NCBI GenBank assembly: GCA_014084085.1
Contig: NPFB01000083.1
Span: forward strand, 36,569 to 100,568
Direction: 5' to 3'
From: Hondaea fermentalgiana
Lineage: Eukaryota > Sar > Bigyra > Thraustochytrida > Thraustochytriidae
Length of the DNA stretch: 64,000 nt
Both the position numbers and the translations under genes were made by a program. Below are positions 18,573 through 28,026 of the stretch, in pieces. The stretch's first letter is position 1, and every line of letters begins with the position of its first letter. Below the pieces are notes generated by a model. It ran no database searches, was not told the origin of the DNA, and was given only the letters and a program-made list of their open reading frames with translations.

Positions 18573-20018
18573 TCAGGCGGCGATGAGGAGGGCGAACTCA
18601 GACGCCTTGGAGCCACCGCAACTCGCCGGACAGACAAATATGAGGATGGTGGCAAAATCAATCTCGACCTCGGCCACAGAGTGACGCCACTCCCAAAGAC
18701 TCGCGGGTAAGAATTGCATCTCGAACACGCGAGCTTCACCACAATTCTCGCAGACGGGAATTTTTGACAAGTCTGTTACCTTGCGCGGAAGAAGCGCATC
18801 GCCGCCATACGCATAGCGCAAACACTGCGCCGGAGCTGCAGCAATATAGTCATCGAAGGCCTCCCGGAGGACCACTTCCTCGGTCTCGTCTTCTTCGTCT
18901 TCGTCTTCGTCCTCAGCATTTACTGCACAGCCAGACTTGGTGGACTTGGCATTGCGTGCGCCTTGCTTTGCTTGACTTGTTGTGCCCAATCCAGCCTCTC
19001 CATCGTCTGCCTCTTGCTCTGCCTCATACCGCGCAAGCAGCGCTCGTGCATGATCGAGCGCAGACTCTTTCGAACTTGAATAACTTGACTGCCATTCGTA
19101 CTCGTCCATGACGTCCAAAATGACACTCGCCAGCGCATCCTCTTTGGAGAGAGCAACCTTCGGGCACGTTTGCCGAGCCGCTGAAGCGTCAACAGCTGAC
19201 GATGATCCTCCTCCTCCTGCTGCTGCTGCTGCTGTTGCCAATGACGACGTCTTTTTCGTTGTATCAGGATTAACATCAGCATCAGCAAGTGCACGCGCTT
19301 CCTGCGCGGCTGCACGAGAGTCGTCTCGCTTTTGAAGGAGGCTCTCGAGATCATCGAGACTCGATGCCTCGAGCGAGCTTTCTTCGCCCCACGCAAAGGT
19401 CTTTTTCTGCTTGGTATCCTTTTTCTTTTTACTCTTTTTCTTGCCCTTCGCAGAGTTTGCCTTTTGAGCCTGAAGCATCATAGCCTCGAAATCAGCTTCC
19501 AGGTCTTCTACCGTGTTTTCTGAGATTGGAGTTTCCTTGGACGTCTCATTGATCTCTTTTAGGAGCGACGTCGTCGAGTCTAACAAGCTGGCGCTCGAGG
19601 CGCTTGGACGCTCTCCCTCCGGTTGCAATTTCAGAGACGCGCCGCAGTTCTGCACGCGTAGAACGACGACATCGGGTTTCGTGCAGGCCTTGGTGTTGCA
19701 CAGAAAGACTGCCAGGATTCTCGCGAGGTCCTCGGCCACAGGCGCGTACACCTGCGCAAAGAAGACGAGCGTTGCGCTGCACGCACTGCAGGACCCCGGC
19801 GTCACTTGCAGGTCCCCTCCACGTCCTGCTTCTCCTCCTCGAGCCGCCTCGGGTTGGTGGTCCCCAGGCGCATTCCCGTCTTGTGCGAATAGAACGCTGC
19901 ACGCCTCGAGCCAGGGCGCGCCGCCGATCTTGCTGGCGAAGGGGTCTCGCGAGCGGACCGGCGCGCCAGGGCCCGCGCCCGAGGCCGCGTGCCGCGGGAC
20001 GCCCAGGAAGGCCGCCAT
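18573..20018 (-). CDS. PDCD2/PDCD2L-type protein (Tsr4-like 40S assembly factor)
   Basis: 481 residues from ATG 20018 to TGA 18573. The N-terminal part has SKIGGAPWLEA, a Cys pair CSACSATL, then FFAQVYAPVAEDLARILAVF and CNTKACTK, the split zinc-binding N-domain of PDCD2 proteins. A low-complexity acidic/Lys middle (about 165-340) precedes the C-terminal PDCD2_C block: QCLRYAYGGDALLPRK, IPVCENCGEARVFEMQFLP and a hydrophobic IDFATILIFVCPASC. PDCD2 and yeast Tsr4 are chaperones that escort ribosomal protein uS5 (Rps2) into the small subunit. The start fits the family, which begins shortly before the G-G-x-P-W motif. The gene is divergent from the rhomboid gene. Confidence 0.88.
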   Translation of the reverse strand: MAAFLGVPRHAASGAGPGAPVRSRDPFASKIGGAPWLEACSVLFAQDGNAPGDHQPEAARGGEAGRGGDLQVTPGSCSACSATLVFFAQVYAPVAEDLARILAVFLCNTKACTKPDVVVLRVQNCGASLKLQPEGERPSASSASLLDSTTSLLKEINETSKETPISENTVEDLEADFEAMMLQAQKANSAKGKKKSKKKKDTKQKKTFAWGEESSLEASSLDDLESLLQKRDDSRAAAQEARALADADVNPDTTKKTSSLATAAAAAGGGGSSSAVDASAARQTCPKVALSKEDALASVILDVMDEYEWQSSYSSSKESALDHARALLARYEAEQEADDGEAGLGTTSQAKQGARNAKSTKSGCAVNAEDEDEDEEDETEEVVLREAFDDYIAAAPAQCLRYAYGGDALLPRKVTDLSKIPVCENCGEARVFEMQFLPASLWEWRHSVAEVEIDFATILIFVCPASCGGSKASEFALLIAA

Positions 20019-20595
20019 CGCGTTTTATTTTGCGCTTCTGCACGCCCGTGTTCTCGCGGCGTCCCCATCGCAGCTCTTCTTCTTCTTCTTCTTCTTTCTT
20101 TTCTTCTTCGTAAACCGAAGGTGCGTGCTCTTCTTCGTCAAGATGCTCTCGAACACGGTATGAGGCGACGCGGCGTGGCTCCAACGAAGTTGCTCTGCTT
20201 CTGCAGAGGATTGCTCTCCGTCGAGACGATCTCACGTGCTTGCCCAGCTTGCTCAGCTTGCCATGGTTGCTTTTTTAGCCGCTTGCTTGCTTGCTCTTGG
20301 CTGTTCTCATCAGGCTTCGTCATCAGGGCACTCCTATTCTTCATCATCAAGGCGCTATTCTTCATCATCAAGACGCCATTCTTCATCATCAAGACGCCGC
20401 TCTTCATCATCGAGACGCTATTCTTTAGGATCAAGATACTGTTCTTCACCATCAAGACATAGTTCTGGATCATCAAGACGCTTTTCACCATAATCAAGGT
20501 GCAGTTCTTGAAGATCAACACGCTTTCCTTGCTCACCACTTCGCTCCTCTTCATCATCAAGGTGCAGTTCTGGATCATCAAGACGCTCTCCATCG
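20019..20595. other. Divergent intergenic region with trinucleotide and 21-bp repeats
   Basis: (TTC)n at about 20078-20109 is followed by a unique stretch and then the 21-bp array described separately (20334-20628). No independent gene is supported. Confidence 0.5.
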
Positions 20596-20628
20596 ATGAT
20601 CAAGACGCTCTTCTTCACCACCCTTGCT
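20334..20628. repeat. Degenerate 21-bp minisatellite, about 14 units
   Basis: Units start at 20334, 20355, 20376, 20397, 20418, 20439, 20460, 20481, 20502, 20523, 20544, 20565 and 20586; the last is 22 bp. The consensus is close to CTATTCTTCATCATCAAGAC plus one G. The first four units differ by few bases and later ones are more diverged. In one plus frame a unit reads LFFIIKT; on the minus strand it reads as LMMKNGV-type heptads. The array runs into the start of the rhomboid gene. Confidence 0.9.
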
Positions 20629-21630
20629 CGAGCAGGACTCCTTCCTCGTGGGACGCGGCGGCCTGCTGCACGTTGCACGGCGAGCAAATTCAAGCCAGGT
20701 TCGCGCGCGGGCGCGGCGGGCGGGCGGGCGGGNNNNNNNNNNNNNNNNNNNNNNNNNNNNNNNNNNNNNNNNNNNNNNNNNNNNNNNNNNNNNNNNNNNN
20801 NNNNNNNNNNNNNNNNNNNNNNNNNNNNNNNNGGCGGGCTGGGGCTGGCGGCGCGGGACGCCGCTGGCCTGCGCAAGGGCGTCGAGACCTTGCGCGCGGG
20901 CCCGCCGACGCCGGTGCTAGGGGGCGCCGGGTGGCTTCGAGGCGGCTTGACGCCGGCCAGGGCCACGGCGACGAGGCCGCAGCTTGCGCCGCTGTCGAGG
21001 TCTTTCTTCGGGGGCTCGCGTGGCGCGCTGCAGGATGAAGGCAACCTCATCGTTGGGCTCATCGGCGCCAACGCAGCCGTTTTCGTCATGTGGAAGACGC
21101 TCAACCCGTTCTTTATGTATCAGCACTTTACGTGCACGCCCGACGGCGTCTTTCGCTCGGCGCGACTCCACACGCTGCTTACGTGCACGTTCTCACATAC
21201 CGACATCTGGCACCTTCTCGTGAACATGATGGGCCTGTATTATTTTGGGGCCGGGATGCTTGCGTACGTTGGTCCACGCGCCTTTTTGACAATGTACTTT
21301 GGCTCCGCGATTGCATCCTCTCTCGCGCAAATCACGCAATCCTACTACGAGCGTCGTCGTACTGTGCTTCTCGGTGCCTCGGGCGCCGTCAATTGTTGCG
21401 TCATGTTCAACGTGCTCATGAATCCGCGAAGCACAGTTCTTATCTATGGCGTCATTCCCGTTCCCCTGGCTATCTTTGGTATCTTCATCATGTTCCAAGA
21501 CGTCTTTGGCGCGGTCAGCTCGGCGCCTGTCGCCGGAACTACGCGCATTGGTTACACAAGCCATCTCACTGGTGCTGCCTTTGGAGCGCTCTGCTTTTTG
21601 ATCACTCGCGGCAGGAGTAGAAGGTTTTGA
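20596..21630 (+). CDS. Rhomboid-family intramembrane serine protease, probably mitochondrial (PARL/Pcp1-like), interrupted by an assembly gap
   Basis: The downstream part is secure. After the gap come a basic segment, NLIVGLIGANAAVFVMW (TM1), HTLLTCTFSHTDIWHLLVN with the rhomboid H-xxxx-HLxxNM pattern, GPRAFLTMYFGSAI, LLGASGAVNCC with the catalytic Ser codon at 21379-21381, and YTSHLTGAAFGAL with the catalytic His at 21562-21564. The upstream part is uncertain. The 100-N gap at 20733-20832 has conventional length, so its real size and frame are unknown. The candidate start at 20596 (MIKTLFFTTLARAGLL, then Arg-rich) would make a plausible mitochondrial presequence, but it overlaps the 21-bp minisatellite. 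Mitochondrial location is inferred from similarity to the PARL group and the Arg-rich leader. Confidence 0.82.
   Translation: MIKTLFFTTLARAGLLPRGTRRPAARCTASKFKPGSRAGAAGGRAXXXXXXXXXXXXXXXXXXXXXXXXXXXXXXXXXXGGLGLAARDAAGLRKGVETLRAGPPTPVLGGAGWLRGGLTPARATATRPQLAPLSRSFFGGSRGALQDEGNLIVGLIGANAAVFVMWKTLNPFFMYQHFTCTPDGVFRSARLHTLLTCTFSHTDIWHLLVNMMGLYYFGAGMLAYVGPRAFLTMYFGSAIASSLAQITQSYYERRRTVLLGASGAVNCCVMFNVLMNPRSTVLIYGVIPVPLAIFGIFIMFQDVFGAVSSAPVAGTTRIGYTSHLTGAAFGALCFLITRGRSRRF
20733..20832. other. Assembly gap of 100 N
   Basis: Exactly 100 N, the conventional placeholder for a gap of unknown length. It is flanked on the left by a GGCGGGCGGGCGGGCGG run and on the right by GGCGGGCTGGGGCTGG, so very GC-rich sequence probably broke the assembly. 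Confidence 0.99.
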
Positions 21631-22362
21631 CCATCGGTGGCGCTACGTTAGAAGGAATGACCTGATGACCCTAGCCTCTTGTAATTCGCTAACGGAGAGA
21701 AACTATGATTCTGATTGTGGCACGATCGCCAATAAACGAACGTGACGATCTGAAGTGGCCTGACCTGCTGGTGAGATTTGTTCTCTCGCGTTTTGACTCG
21801 AGTCGCCTGTTGGCCTAACCTAGTTTCTCTACATTTTGTGCTCTTATACAGTACTAACTTTTTGATCTTGTGCTCGTCAAAGGTTGTTTTTGGACGAAAA
21901 AGCAAACGCTGCACATGTCTATACGTTCGTGCATCTGTCCCTTTGTTTGGCGATGCGTCCCTATTCCAAACGCGACAAGCACAGTCTTGGCGTCGATCGA
22001 CTGATGTGGTCGGTCACCATCTCCAAAACGAAGATACAACAACAACAACAACAACAACGTCTCGTGCGCGAGTACGCCGCCGCATCTGTCCCTTTGTTTG
22101 GCGATGCGTCCCTATTCTAAACGCGACAAGCACAGTCTTGGCGTCGATCGACTGATGTGGTCGGTCACCATCTCCAAAACGAAGATACAACAACAACAAC
22201 AACAACGTCTCGTGCGCGAGTGCGCGGCGGCGTAGCGCAGGAGAGCGCGGCGCCGCTCGCACGTGGCGGACAGACACGCAGATCTAGCAAAGGTCGTTGC
22301 GCGTTGTTGAAGGTAAAAGCGTGCGGGCCTCGAAGAAAAAGAAGTCGTAGTAGTCGTAAAAC
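21631..22362. other. Intergenic, rhomboid to EXO70, with a tandem duplication
   Basis: AT-richer at first (3' UTR-like), then the roughly 150-bp tandem duplication described separately, then the EXO70 leader. No gene is seen. Confidence 0.5.
21931..22232. repeat. Tandem duplication of about 151 bp upstream of EXO70
   Basis: Copy 1 runs from 21931 and copy 2 from 22082, each beginning GCATCTGTCCCTTTGTTTGG. They are nearly identical; one difference is C versus T in CCTATTCCAAACG/CCTATTCTAAACG. The other is an internal (CAA)n of 7 versus 6 units. Near-identity implies a recent event. It ends about 130 bp before the EXO70 start. Confidence 0.93.
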
Positions 22363-25233
22363 ATGACGAGCGCCAATGGGAACGGCGTCGCCAGCTCGAG
22401 CGCCAGCGCTGCGACAGCGACAGCCAAAGACGAAGTGGAGGCGCGACTGCTGGCAAGCATCGAAGTGATCACGAAGGGTCTTCAGAGCAGCGCCGCCAAC
22501 ACAAGCGAGATGGTCGGAGCCCTCAGCGACTTTGAGGAGCGCGTTAACAAGCTCGAGAGTGCCGTGCAGCCAATCCATGCGCTTACCGCCAAGCTCACCG
22601 CGGCGCAGAGAAACATTAATGCGACACTGACCAACTTCGAAAAAGTACACCTTCACTTTCGTGCCAACGATGAGGTGCGGGGCATTCTGCAGCGATCAGC
22701 GCTCATCAAGTCTGACGAAAAGGGCGAGCGTGAACAGTATTATCGCGCGTTGCAACGCCTGTGCGAGGCGAGAACCTTCATCGAGAGGCACCCAGAGTTT
22801 ATGTCGAGTGCTTCGCACTTTAATCAGCTCGACACCATGAGGCAATTTGCGACTGACTCCATGTGCATCGAATTCGAAGTCTCCCTCGAACGCTATGCGG
22901 CTTCATCCGATGATTACGTGGGTCCTCACATCGATGAAGACTACCAAGGCGAAGACGCACTTGTCATGCACGAAGCGCTGCCCACCAGCGTGGGAAAACG
23001 TTTACGCGAGATCGTTCAGTGTCTGGTAGACTGCGGCTTGGAAAGTATCTTCACGGACGCGTATGCTCGGAGTCGCGGGCGGACGGTCAGCGATGCGCTT
23101 GACCAGCTCGCGGCTTCTGTTTGGGGAAATGACGAAGGCGCACTAGGCGGTTCAAGTCAGAAGCTTCGCGATAGCTCGCGTCTACACCTCACTGTGCGTA
23201 CGACGCCAAGCGTTCACACCTCAGCCTTTGCGTCGCCAAATCCATCGGCGCAAACGCTGCCCGCACAAGTGCACGCGTCCACACCGGCGCCCGTAAGTTT
23301 GCCCTCGCAAACGCAACAACAACGCCAAGCACAGCAACAGCAGCAGCAGCAGATCAAGAGCCCAGCAACCGATCGGAGTGGATCCGTCGCCCAACCGAGC
23401 ATCTCTGGCGCATCCATTTCGGCACAGAGTGCCCAGCAAGCTCTTAGCCCCGCAAGCTTGGCACCAAGTACCTTCGAAGACGACAGCGCCAGCGATGCTG
23501 GCCATCCTTCGACAAAGAGCGTGAAAGTCAGCAAGTCGAAGCGGTGGAAGGATAAGATTCTGGGTCGCTCCCGGCGTGCCTCGAAGAAAACAGAAGGCCC
23601 TTCGCCGCAAGTGCCACCATTGAGCGTTAAGCCGCCTGCTCCAATGCCGCGAACAGATCGGGCCACTACGCCAGGAGCAGTGGGCTCGGAGCCAAGCCCA
23701 GCTGCGTCAAGCAGTGACCGCGGCCTACCTGAGCCCCCGCTTCTCACGTCACAATCATCGGCTGCGGGCCTACGGGCAATTCTTCAGCACCAGCAACAGC
23801 AACCATCGACGCCGCACTCCGCCTCTTTCCGTTCGGAACATCAAGGTGCGTCCGGAGACATGCACAGCTCGAGTATGACTTCGCACAAATCGGCTGCGCA
23901 TTTGAAAAAGTATATGCGGGGGGAGCACGGCATGATCGAGCTGCTGGATCTCGCATCGTATGCGCTCGAGGCCGAGCTAGCCATTGCCATTCGAGCGCTT
24001 CCTCGAGGAAGGACGGGCCGTCGACTTTTTCTGGACGGCATGGTCGGCCCTTGCGAGCGTCTTGCTCGCATCGGCATGAAGGACGCGCTCGAGTACACCC
24101 ACAAAACGTACGCTGCATCGGAGGCCATTTTCGCTGCCGTGGACGTACTGGAAAAAATTGAGGACCTTCGACCTAGATTTTATGACATCCTTGCCCCCGG
24201 GGCCATTTCTTACCTTGCAGAGGACGCACGCGAACCCGGGTCGCCGCGCAAGCGCAGCGAGAGCGCCGATCGCTCTCCAACAAACCGAGATGCGGCAACG
24301 AGCCGTCGCAGCGAGAATGCACTTCCACAAGAGGCATGGAGCCAATTTAACCTGCTCGGCAAGTCATGGCGCTCTGACGCTGTGCAAAGCCTTCCACGCG
24401 CGTACAATGCTCTTTTGCAGCCCATCGACAAAATACCAGACTCAGCCTCGGTTCATCCTGCCAGTACCCGCGTTTTGTCTTTTGCACGGCGTCTCTGTGA
24501 ATATCGACGAGTGGTACAGTCGCTTCTAACCCCTGACGGGGATGAGACGAACCAGGAGATCCAGGAACGCGAGTTTTGTGTCAACATTGAGCAGCTCTTT
24601 GATAACTTTGCCAAGGTTCTCTTTAAGGCCAGCAGCGGCCGCAGTGAGGCCGGATCGGCGTCTGTATCCGCGCTTTTTCTGGTCAACAACATGCACTTTG
24701 TCGTGTCGGGCGCCTCGAGAGAAAAAGGATATTTGGGCGATCTCATGGAGTCCTCGGAGGTGCTGCAAGCGCAACGCCAGGACCTTGAAAAATCCAAGGA
24801 CATCTATCTGGCTGCTGTGACGGCCCCCCTCAAGGGGGTCCTCTCGTCTCCGGATCCGCTTGCGGAAATCACCCCCGACGCTACGAATCCTCCTTCTGAG
24901 CAAAAGAAGCTCATTGTAGACTTTTGTTCTGCCTGGCAGCTGTGGCTCGATACCATTCAGCAGTCGCAGTGTGCGTTGGAAGTGCCCAACTTTGAGCTTC
25001 GTACGGAGCTTCGATTTCGTGTGCGATCTGCTCTGCTCGAGACGTACAAGAAAGGCTATCAACGTCTCGAGTCGAGCGCATATGTGCAGCGCAAGGGACT
25101 GTCCAACTTTCTTGCGTACTCACCCGACATTTTCTCAACAATGTTGTCGCAATTCTTTGAGGTTTCTGAGGCGGCCTCAGACCCTCGAGCGATGGGTTCC
25201 TTTGCCCTACGTTCTGGCAAGAGCCTCGTCTAA
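22363..25233 (+). CDS. EXO70: Exocyst complex subunit EXO70
   Basis: 956 residues, longer than the usual 650-750 because of a Ser/Pro/Gln-rich insert at about residues 270-510. The N-terminal coiled coil (LSDFEERVNKLESAVQPI) and the block HLHFRANDEVRGILQR, then EFMSSASHFNQLDTMR, match EXO70 N-domains. After the insert come the helical rods: LLDLASYALEAELAI, LPRAYNALLQPIDKIP, EFCVNIEQLFDNFAK, SALFLVNNMHFVVSG, then the basic C-terminal end (LETYKKGYQRLESSAY, KGLSNFLAYSP) that binds PI(4,5)P2 in other species. EXO70 marks sites of exocytosis at the plasma membrane. The (CAG)n encoding Gln at about 23325-23350 may vary in length. Start: first ATG after an in-frame leader. Confidence 0.92.
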   Translation: MTSANGNGVASSSASAATATAKDEVEARLLASIEVITKGLQSSAANTSEMVGALSDFEERVNKLESAVQPIHALTAKLTAAQRNINATLTNFEKVHLHFRANDEVRGILQRSALIKSDEKGEREQYYRALQRLCEARTFIERHPEFMSSASHFNQLDTMRQFATDSMCIEFEVSLERYAASSDDYVGPHIDEDYQGEDALVMHEALPTSVGKRLREIVQCLVDCGLESIFTDAYARSRGRTVSDALDQLAASVWGNDEGALGGSSQKLRDSSRLHLTVRTTPSVHTSAFASPNPSAQTLPAQVHASTPAPVSLPSQTQQQRQAQQQQQQQIKSPATDRSGSVAQPSISGASISAQSAQQALSPASLAPSTFEDDSASDAGHPSTKSVKVSKSKRWKDKILGRSRRASKKTEGPSPQVPPLSVKPPAPMPRTDRATTPGAVGSEPSPAASSSDRGLPEPPLLTSQSSAAGLRAILQHQQQQPSTPHSASFRSEHQGASGDMHSSSMTSHKSAAHLKKYMRGEHGMIELLDLASYALEAELAIAIRALPRGRTGRRLFLDGMVGPCERLARIGMKDALEYTHKTYAASEAIFAAVDVLEKIEDLRPRFYDILAPGAISYLAEDAREPGSPRKRSESADRSPTNRDAATSRRSENALPQEAWSQFNLLGKSWRSDAVQSLPRAYNALLQPIDKIPDSASVHPASTRVLSFARRLCEYRRVVQSLLTPDGDETNQEIQEREFCVNIEQLFDNFAKVLFKASSGRSEAGSASVSALFLVNNMHFVVSGASREKGYLGDLMESSEVLQAQRQDLEKSKDIYLAAVTAPLKGVLSSPDPLAEITPDATNPPSEQKKLIVDFCSAWQLWLDTIQQSQCALEVPNFELRTELRFRVRSALLETYKKGYQRLESSAYVQRKGLSNFLAYSPDIFSTMLSQFFEVSEAASDPRAMGSFALRSGKSLV

Positions 25234-25276
25234 GTCTCTAGCTCAGTCCGACTAAAATGTCGGGGCAGCTTTCTTT

Positions 25277-25310
25277 CATCCATCCATCCATCCATCCATT
25301 TATCCATCCA
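25277..25310. repeat. (CATC)n microsatellite in the EXO70/CCZ1 convergent gap
   Basis: CATC repeated about five times from 25277, then interrupted copies (TTATCCATCCATC). It lies in the 167-bp gap between two 3' ends. Confidence 0.85.
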
Positions 25311-25400
25311 TCTATCAATCAAGCTAGGCCTATGTAAAGTACTACTCACTCGATTTCTCACTCGTTTGTGAAAGGTAAGAGAATCGGCTCGCTGCCGCTA

Positions 25401-27659
25401 TCACAGCAGGATCGAGTGCAGCGCACCCTCACGAAGCGCTCGTGCGCGTTGATTTACATACTCAAAGGAGTGCTTGGGGTCAACCATAAGATACACTTGG
25501 CGCGTCCCCGACTTGATGGATGCAAGCCAACAGCTGCTCTGCTGTTGGTAGCTATTCGGCCGCACGAATTGAATAATGAGCATGCGCTCGGTTGCTTCCG
25601 TGGAAAACTCGCGGCGGGCATTGTTGATAGCCGTAAGTAAATTGGACGTGAATAAAAGACCAAGATCGTGATTCGATGGAAAGGCTCCAGCACCAGGACC
25701 TTGAACTTTGGACAGCCAAGCGTCAGCGATGCTGACGACGCTGCTGCCCTCATTAATATACAAGTATTGCTCCTCGGGCTCACCGGTCGTCGACGTGGCT
25801 GACATGGTCGAAAGGAATGTGCGACCACGTCCCTGTCCCCGAGCTGCTTGTGAGAACGAGAGTTGGTCTTGGTGCGAACCTATTGCCGACGGCGATGACG
25901 CCGCAGATCCCCGAGACCAGCCCAGGAGTGTTGACGCCGATGGCCCACCCGCTGACCCGGATCGCTCTTCATTCTCGCTTCCTTTGATGCTTACAACCCC
26001 TAAGCCATCAAGAAACTGAGTGTTATTGTTATTTGCCGAGGACCCTGACCAGGGCGAAGGCGAGTTGGGGGACGACGCGGCGAGCGAAGGAGACATTGGC
26101 TCGCTGTTGCGCTTACTTGAGAGACCACTTGGGGGTGAACCTTGGCCAACCCAAGCTTGGGGTTCGGCTTCCATATCTCGTACCAGTACACAGACGAGTG
26201 TGGACAATTCAGAATGCAGAAAGCCCTCCAGATTACCAGCAAGCTCGAGCAGCTGGGGCGTGCTCCATTCCGTTGCATTCTTTGGGTCGGTGCTGGGAAG
26301 CAAGACCAGCGCAATCATTCGGTCCATGCCATAGACAGCCACGCGCTGAAAGACTCCCTCACTGGAATTGAAGAGCGCAGGGAAGTAGAGCTCGGTTGTG
26401 TCCTCTGGACGCGAGTGCTCGTTTGACTCGCTGGCGCTTCCCATGCGCAGAAAGCCAGGGGACAAGGGGTATGCGTGGCGATCTGCAAGACTGGCGGCGA
26501 TAGCACCTTCGTCGCCATTCGCAGAAGCGAGACGGCCGTCTTGAATACGTGAGCGCCCGTTGCTGCCATCAGATGCAGAGTGCGGAGATTCGGCGCGCTC
26601 GCAAAGAATTATGTCGAGAAGCGCATGCATGCTCCGCAGCATGTCCATGGGAAGCGAGCTCCACACAATCTCACCGGCATGCAAGAGCGCGCACGACTGC
26701 ACAGAGGAAGGGAATGTACCCTGTAGACGGTCCATGAGGAGCTGCACTGACACCATGACGTCTTTTTCGACGGTTGCAAAGGGCAGGGCACAGTCTTCAT
26801 AGAGAAGATGTAGACGCGTAAAATCAACTTGAGAAAGAAAGGCAGGCAAAAACGATGCAAGCATCTCGCGAGCCTTGTCTGCCGTCGATTGCGCCAGCAT
26901 GGATGCAAGACTGTCTTCGTTGTCCTCGCGTTCCCGCAAGAGCTTTTCCTGCTCAGGGTCCGGATTCAGATCGCCTTCATCGACGAGTTCTTGCAGCTGA
27001 CGTGTCTTGCGCAAGATCTTGCGCAGCGTCTTGAGACGCATAGGGATGTCTTCTTGTACGTGTTCAGGCCAGAGAAGACCTTGAATTGTCCCGTGATACA
27101 GCAAAAAGAGTTTGTACATGCGGTCGAGCAAGGCTCGCAAAACGTGAACGCTTGGGTCTGCGGTCTCGACGATGCGTGAGTCGCTGACGTTAGAGTCTCC
27201 ATGGGAGGGATGGGATTTGGACGCGCGACGACGCATCGAAGCATTGGAAACGTTGCGCCGAAAGGGAAGCTTGCCGATGGGTGAGCGTTTGCTGCTACTC
27301 GCCACCGCAGGGGACCTGTACAGATAGGTCGCAAACGAAGAGCTTGTGAGGCCCACGAGCTCGTCCTCTTTCATGTCGCCGAGCCGTGTCCTGCAACACA
27401 CCACAATCCATGTGTCTGGCTCACATTCCAGCATGGCGTACGCGTGGTTATCAAGAAAGACAGCCTCGCACGGATCGTCGGCATCAAAGCTTCTGCACAG
27501 GTCAATGAAGGCCTCGCACATGCTCAGCCGCTCGAGCTGTTCCTCGAGGGCATCGCCGCACGTCGACGAGTAAAAGAGAAGCTTTTCTGTGCGCTCTGAC
27601 ACGGTCGCGGCTTCGTCCGTGGACCCGATCTTGCGGTTGAACACAAAGAGAGCCTCCAT
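25401..27659 (-). CDS. CCZ1: Vacuolar fusion protein CCZ1 homologue (Rab7 GEF subunit)
   Basis: The ATG at 27659 (MEALFVFNRKIG) starts directly at the first longin strand, as expected for CCZ1, giving 752 residues; an upstream in-frame TTG leader is Arg-rich and not conserved. The opening FVFNRKIG, EKLLFYSS, SMCEAFIDLCRSF and DTWIVVCCR are the CCZ1 pattern (family form: F-x-x-NP-x-LG, ILFY, VGLCEAI, F-WMVMVV). Later, LRALLDRMYKLFLLYHGTI and LHLLYEDCALPFATVEKD continue longin-type folds. The central 430-700 region is Ser-rich and low complexity. With MON1, CCZ1 forms the nucleotide exchange factor that loads Rab7 on late endosomes and vacuoles. MON1 is not in this window. Confidence 0.85.
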   Translation of the reverse strand: MEALFVFNRKIGSTDEAATVSERTEKLLFYSSTCGDALEEQLERLSMCEAFIDLCRSFDADDPCEAVFLDNHAYAMLECEPDTWIVVCCRTRLGDMKEDELVGLTSSSFATYLYRSPAVASSSKRSPIGKLPFRRNVSNASMRRRASKSHPSHGDSNVSDSRIVETADPSVHVLRALLDRMYKLFLLYHGTIQGLLWPEHVQEDIPMRLKTLRKILRKTRQLQELVDEGDLNPDPEQEKLLREREDNEDSLASMLAQSTADKAREMLASFLPAFLSQVDFTRLHLLYEDCALPFATVEKDVMVSVQLLMDRLQGTFPSSVQSCALLHAGEIVWSSLPMDMLRSMHALLDIILCERAESPHSASDGSNGRSRIQDGRLASANGDEGAIAASLADRHAYPLSPGFLRMGSASESNEHSRPEDTTELYFPALFNSSEGVFQRVAVYGMDRMIALVLLPSTDPKNATEWSTPQLLELAGNLEGFLHSELSTLVCVLVRDMEAEPQAWVGQGSPPSGLSSKRNSEPMSPSLAASSPNSPSPWSGSSANNNNTQFLDGLGVVSIKGSENEERSGSAGGPSASTLLGWSRGSAASSPSAIGSHQDQLSFSQAARGQGRGRTFLSTMSATSTTGEPEEQYLYINEGSSVVSIADAWLSKVQGPGAGAFPSNHDLGLLFTSNLLTAINNARREFSTEATERMLIIQFVRPNSYQQQSSCWLASIKSGTRQVYLMVDPKHSFEYVNQRARALREGALHSILL

Positions 27660-28026
27660 GGCAGTTGCTGTTTGCTGCGCTGTGATGAAGCCGCCGCTTG
27701 GCGCAGTCACGCCGCGAGTCGCCTCGAGGTCTGCTACGAGTGCTCTTGCAGCAGCAAGCCGCCACCGCCGCCGCCGCCGCCGCTGCTGCGGCAATCGCTA
27801 CTGCCGAGAGTCAAAGTCGTTTTGCCAGCCGCGGTAGGATATACCACTATTGGTCAGCACACACACACAAGCACTCTATACACGATGAGGTTGAACGCTA
27901 GGTTGTGTTGCAATGTGCGAACTCCATGATGCAAATCTATACACGATGAGGTTATATATTGACGAACGCTAGGTTGTGTTGCAATGTGCGAACTCCAAGA
28001 TGCAAATCTACTAACAAAGCCTTGGC
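27660..28026. other. Intergenic, CCZ1 upstream / reductase downstream, with a short duplication
   Basis: A (GCC)n run at about 27763-27785 lies just upstream of CCZ1. An imperfect tandem duplication follows at 27877-28009. No gene is seen. Confidence 0.5.
27877..28009. repeat. Imperfect tandem duplication, about 61 bp
   Basis: TATACACGATGAGGTT begins at 27877 and again at 27938. The second copy carries an extra 10 bases (ATATATTGAC) before GAACGCTAGGTTGTGTTGC and differs by a single A/T near its end. Confidence 0.9.

Noticed and set aside
20138..20593. Minus-strand frame of Met/Lys-rich heptads as a coiled-coil gene
   Set aside because: It is the reverse of a 21-bp minisatellite, which keeps frames open by periodicity alone.
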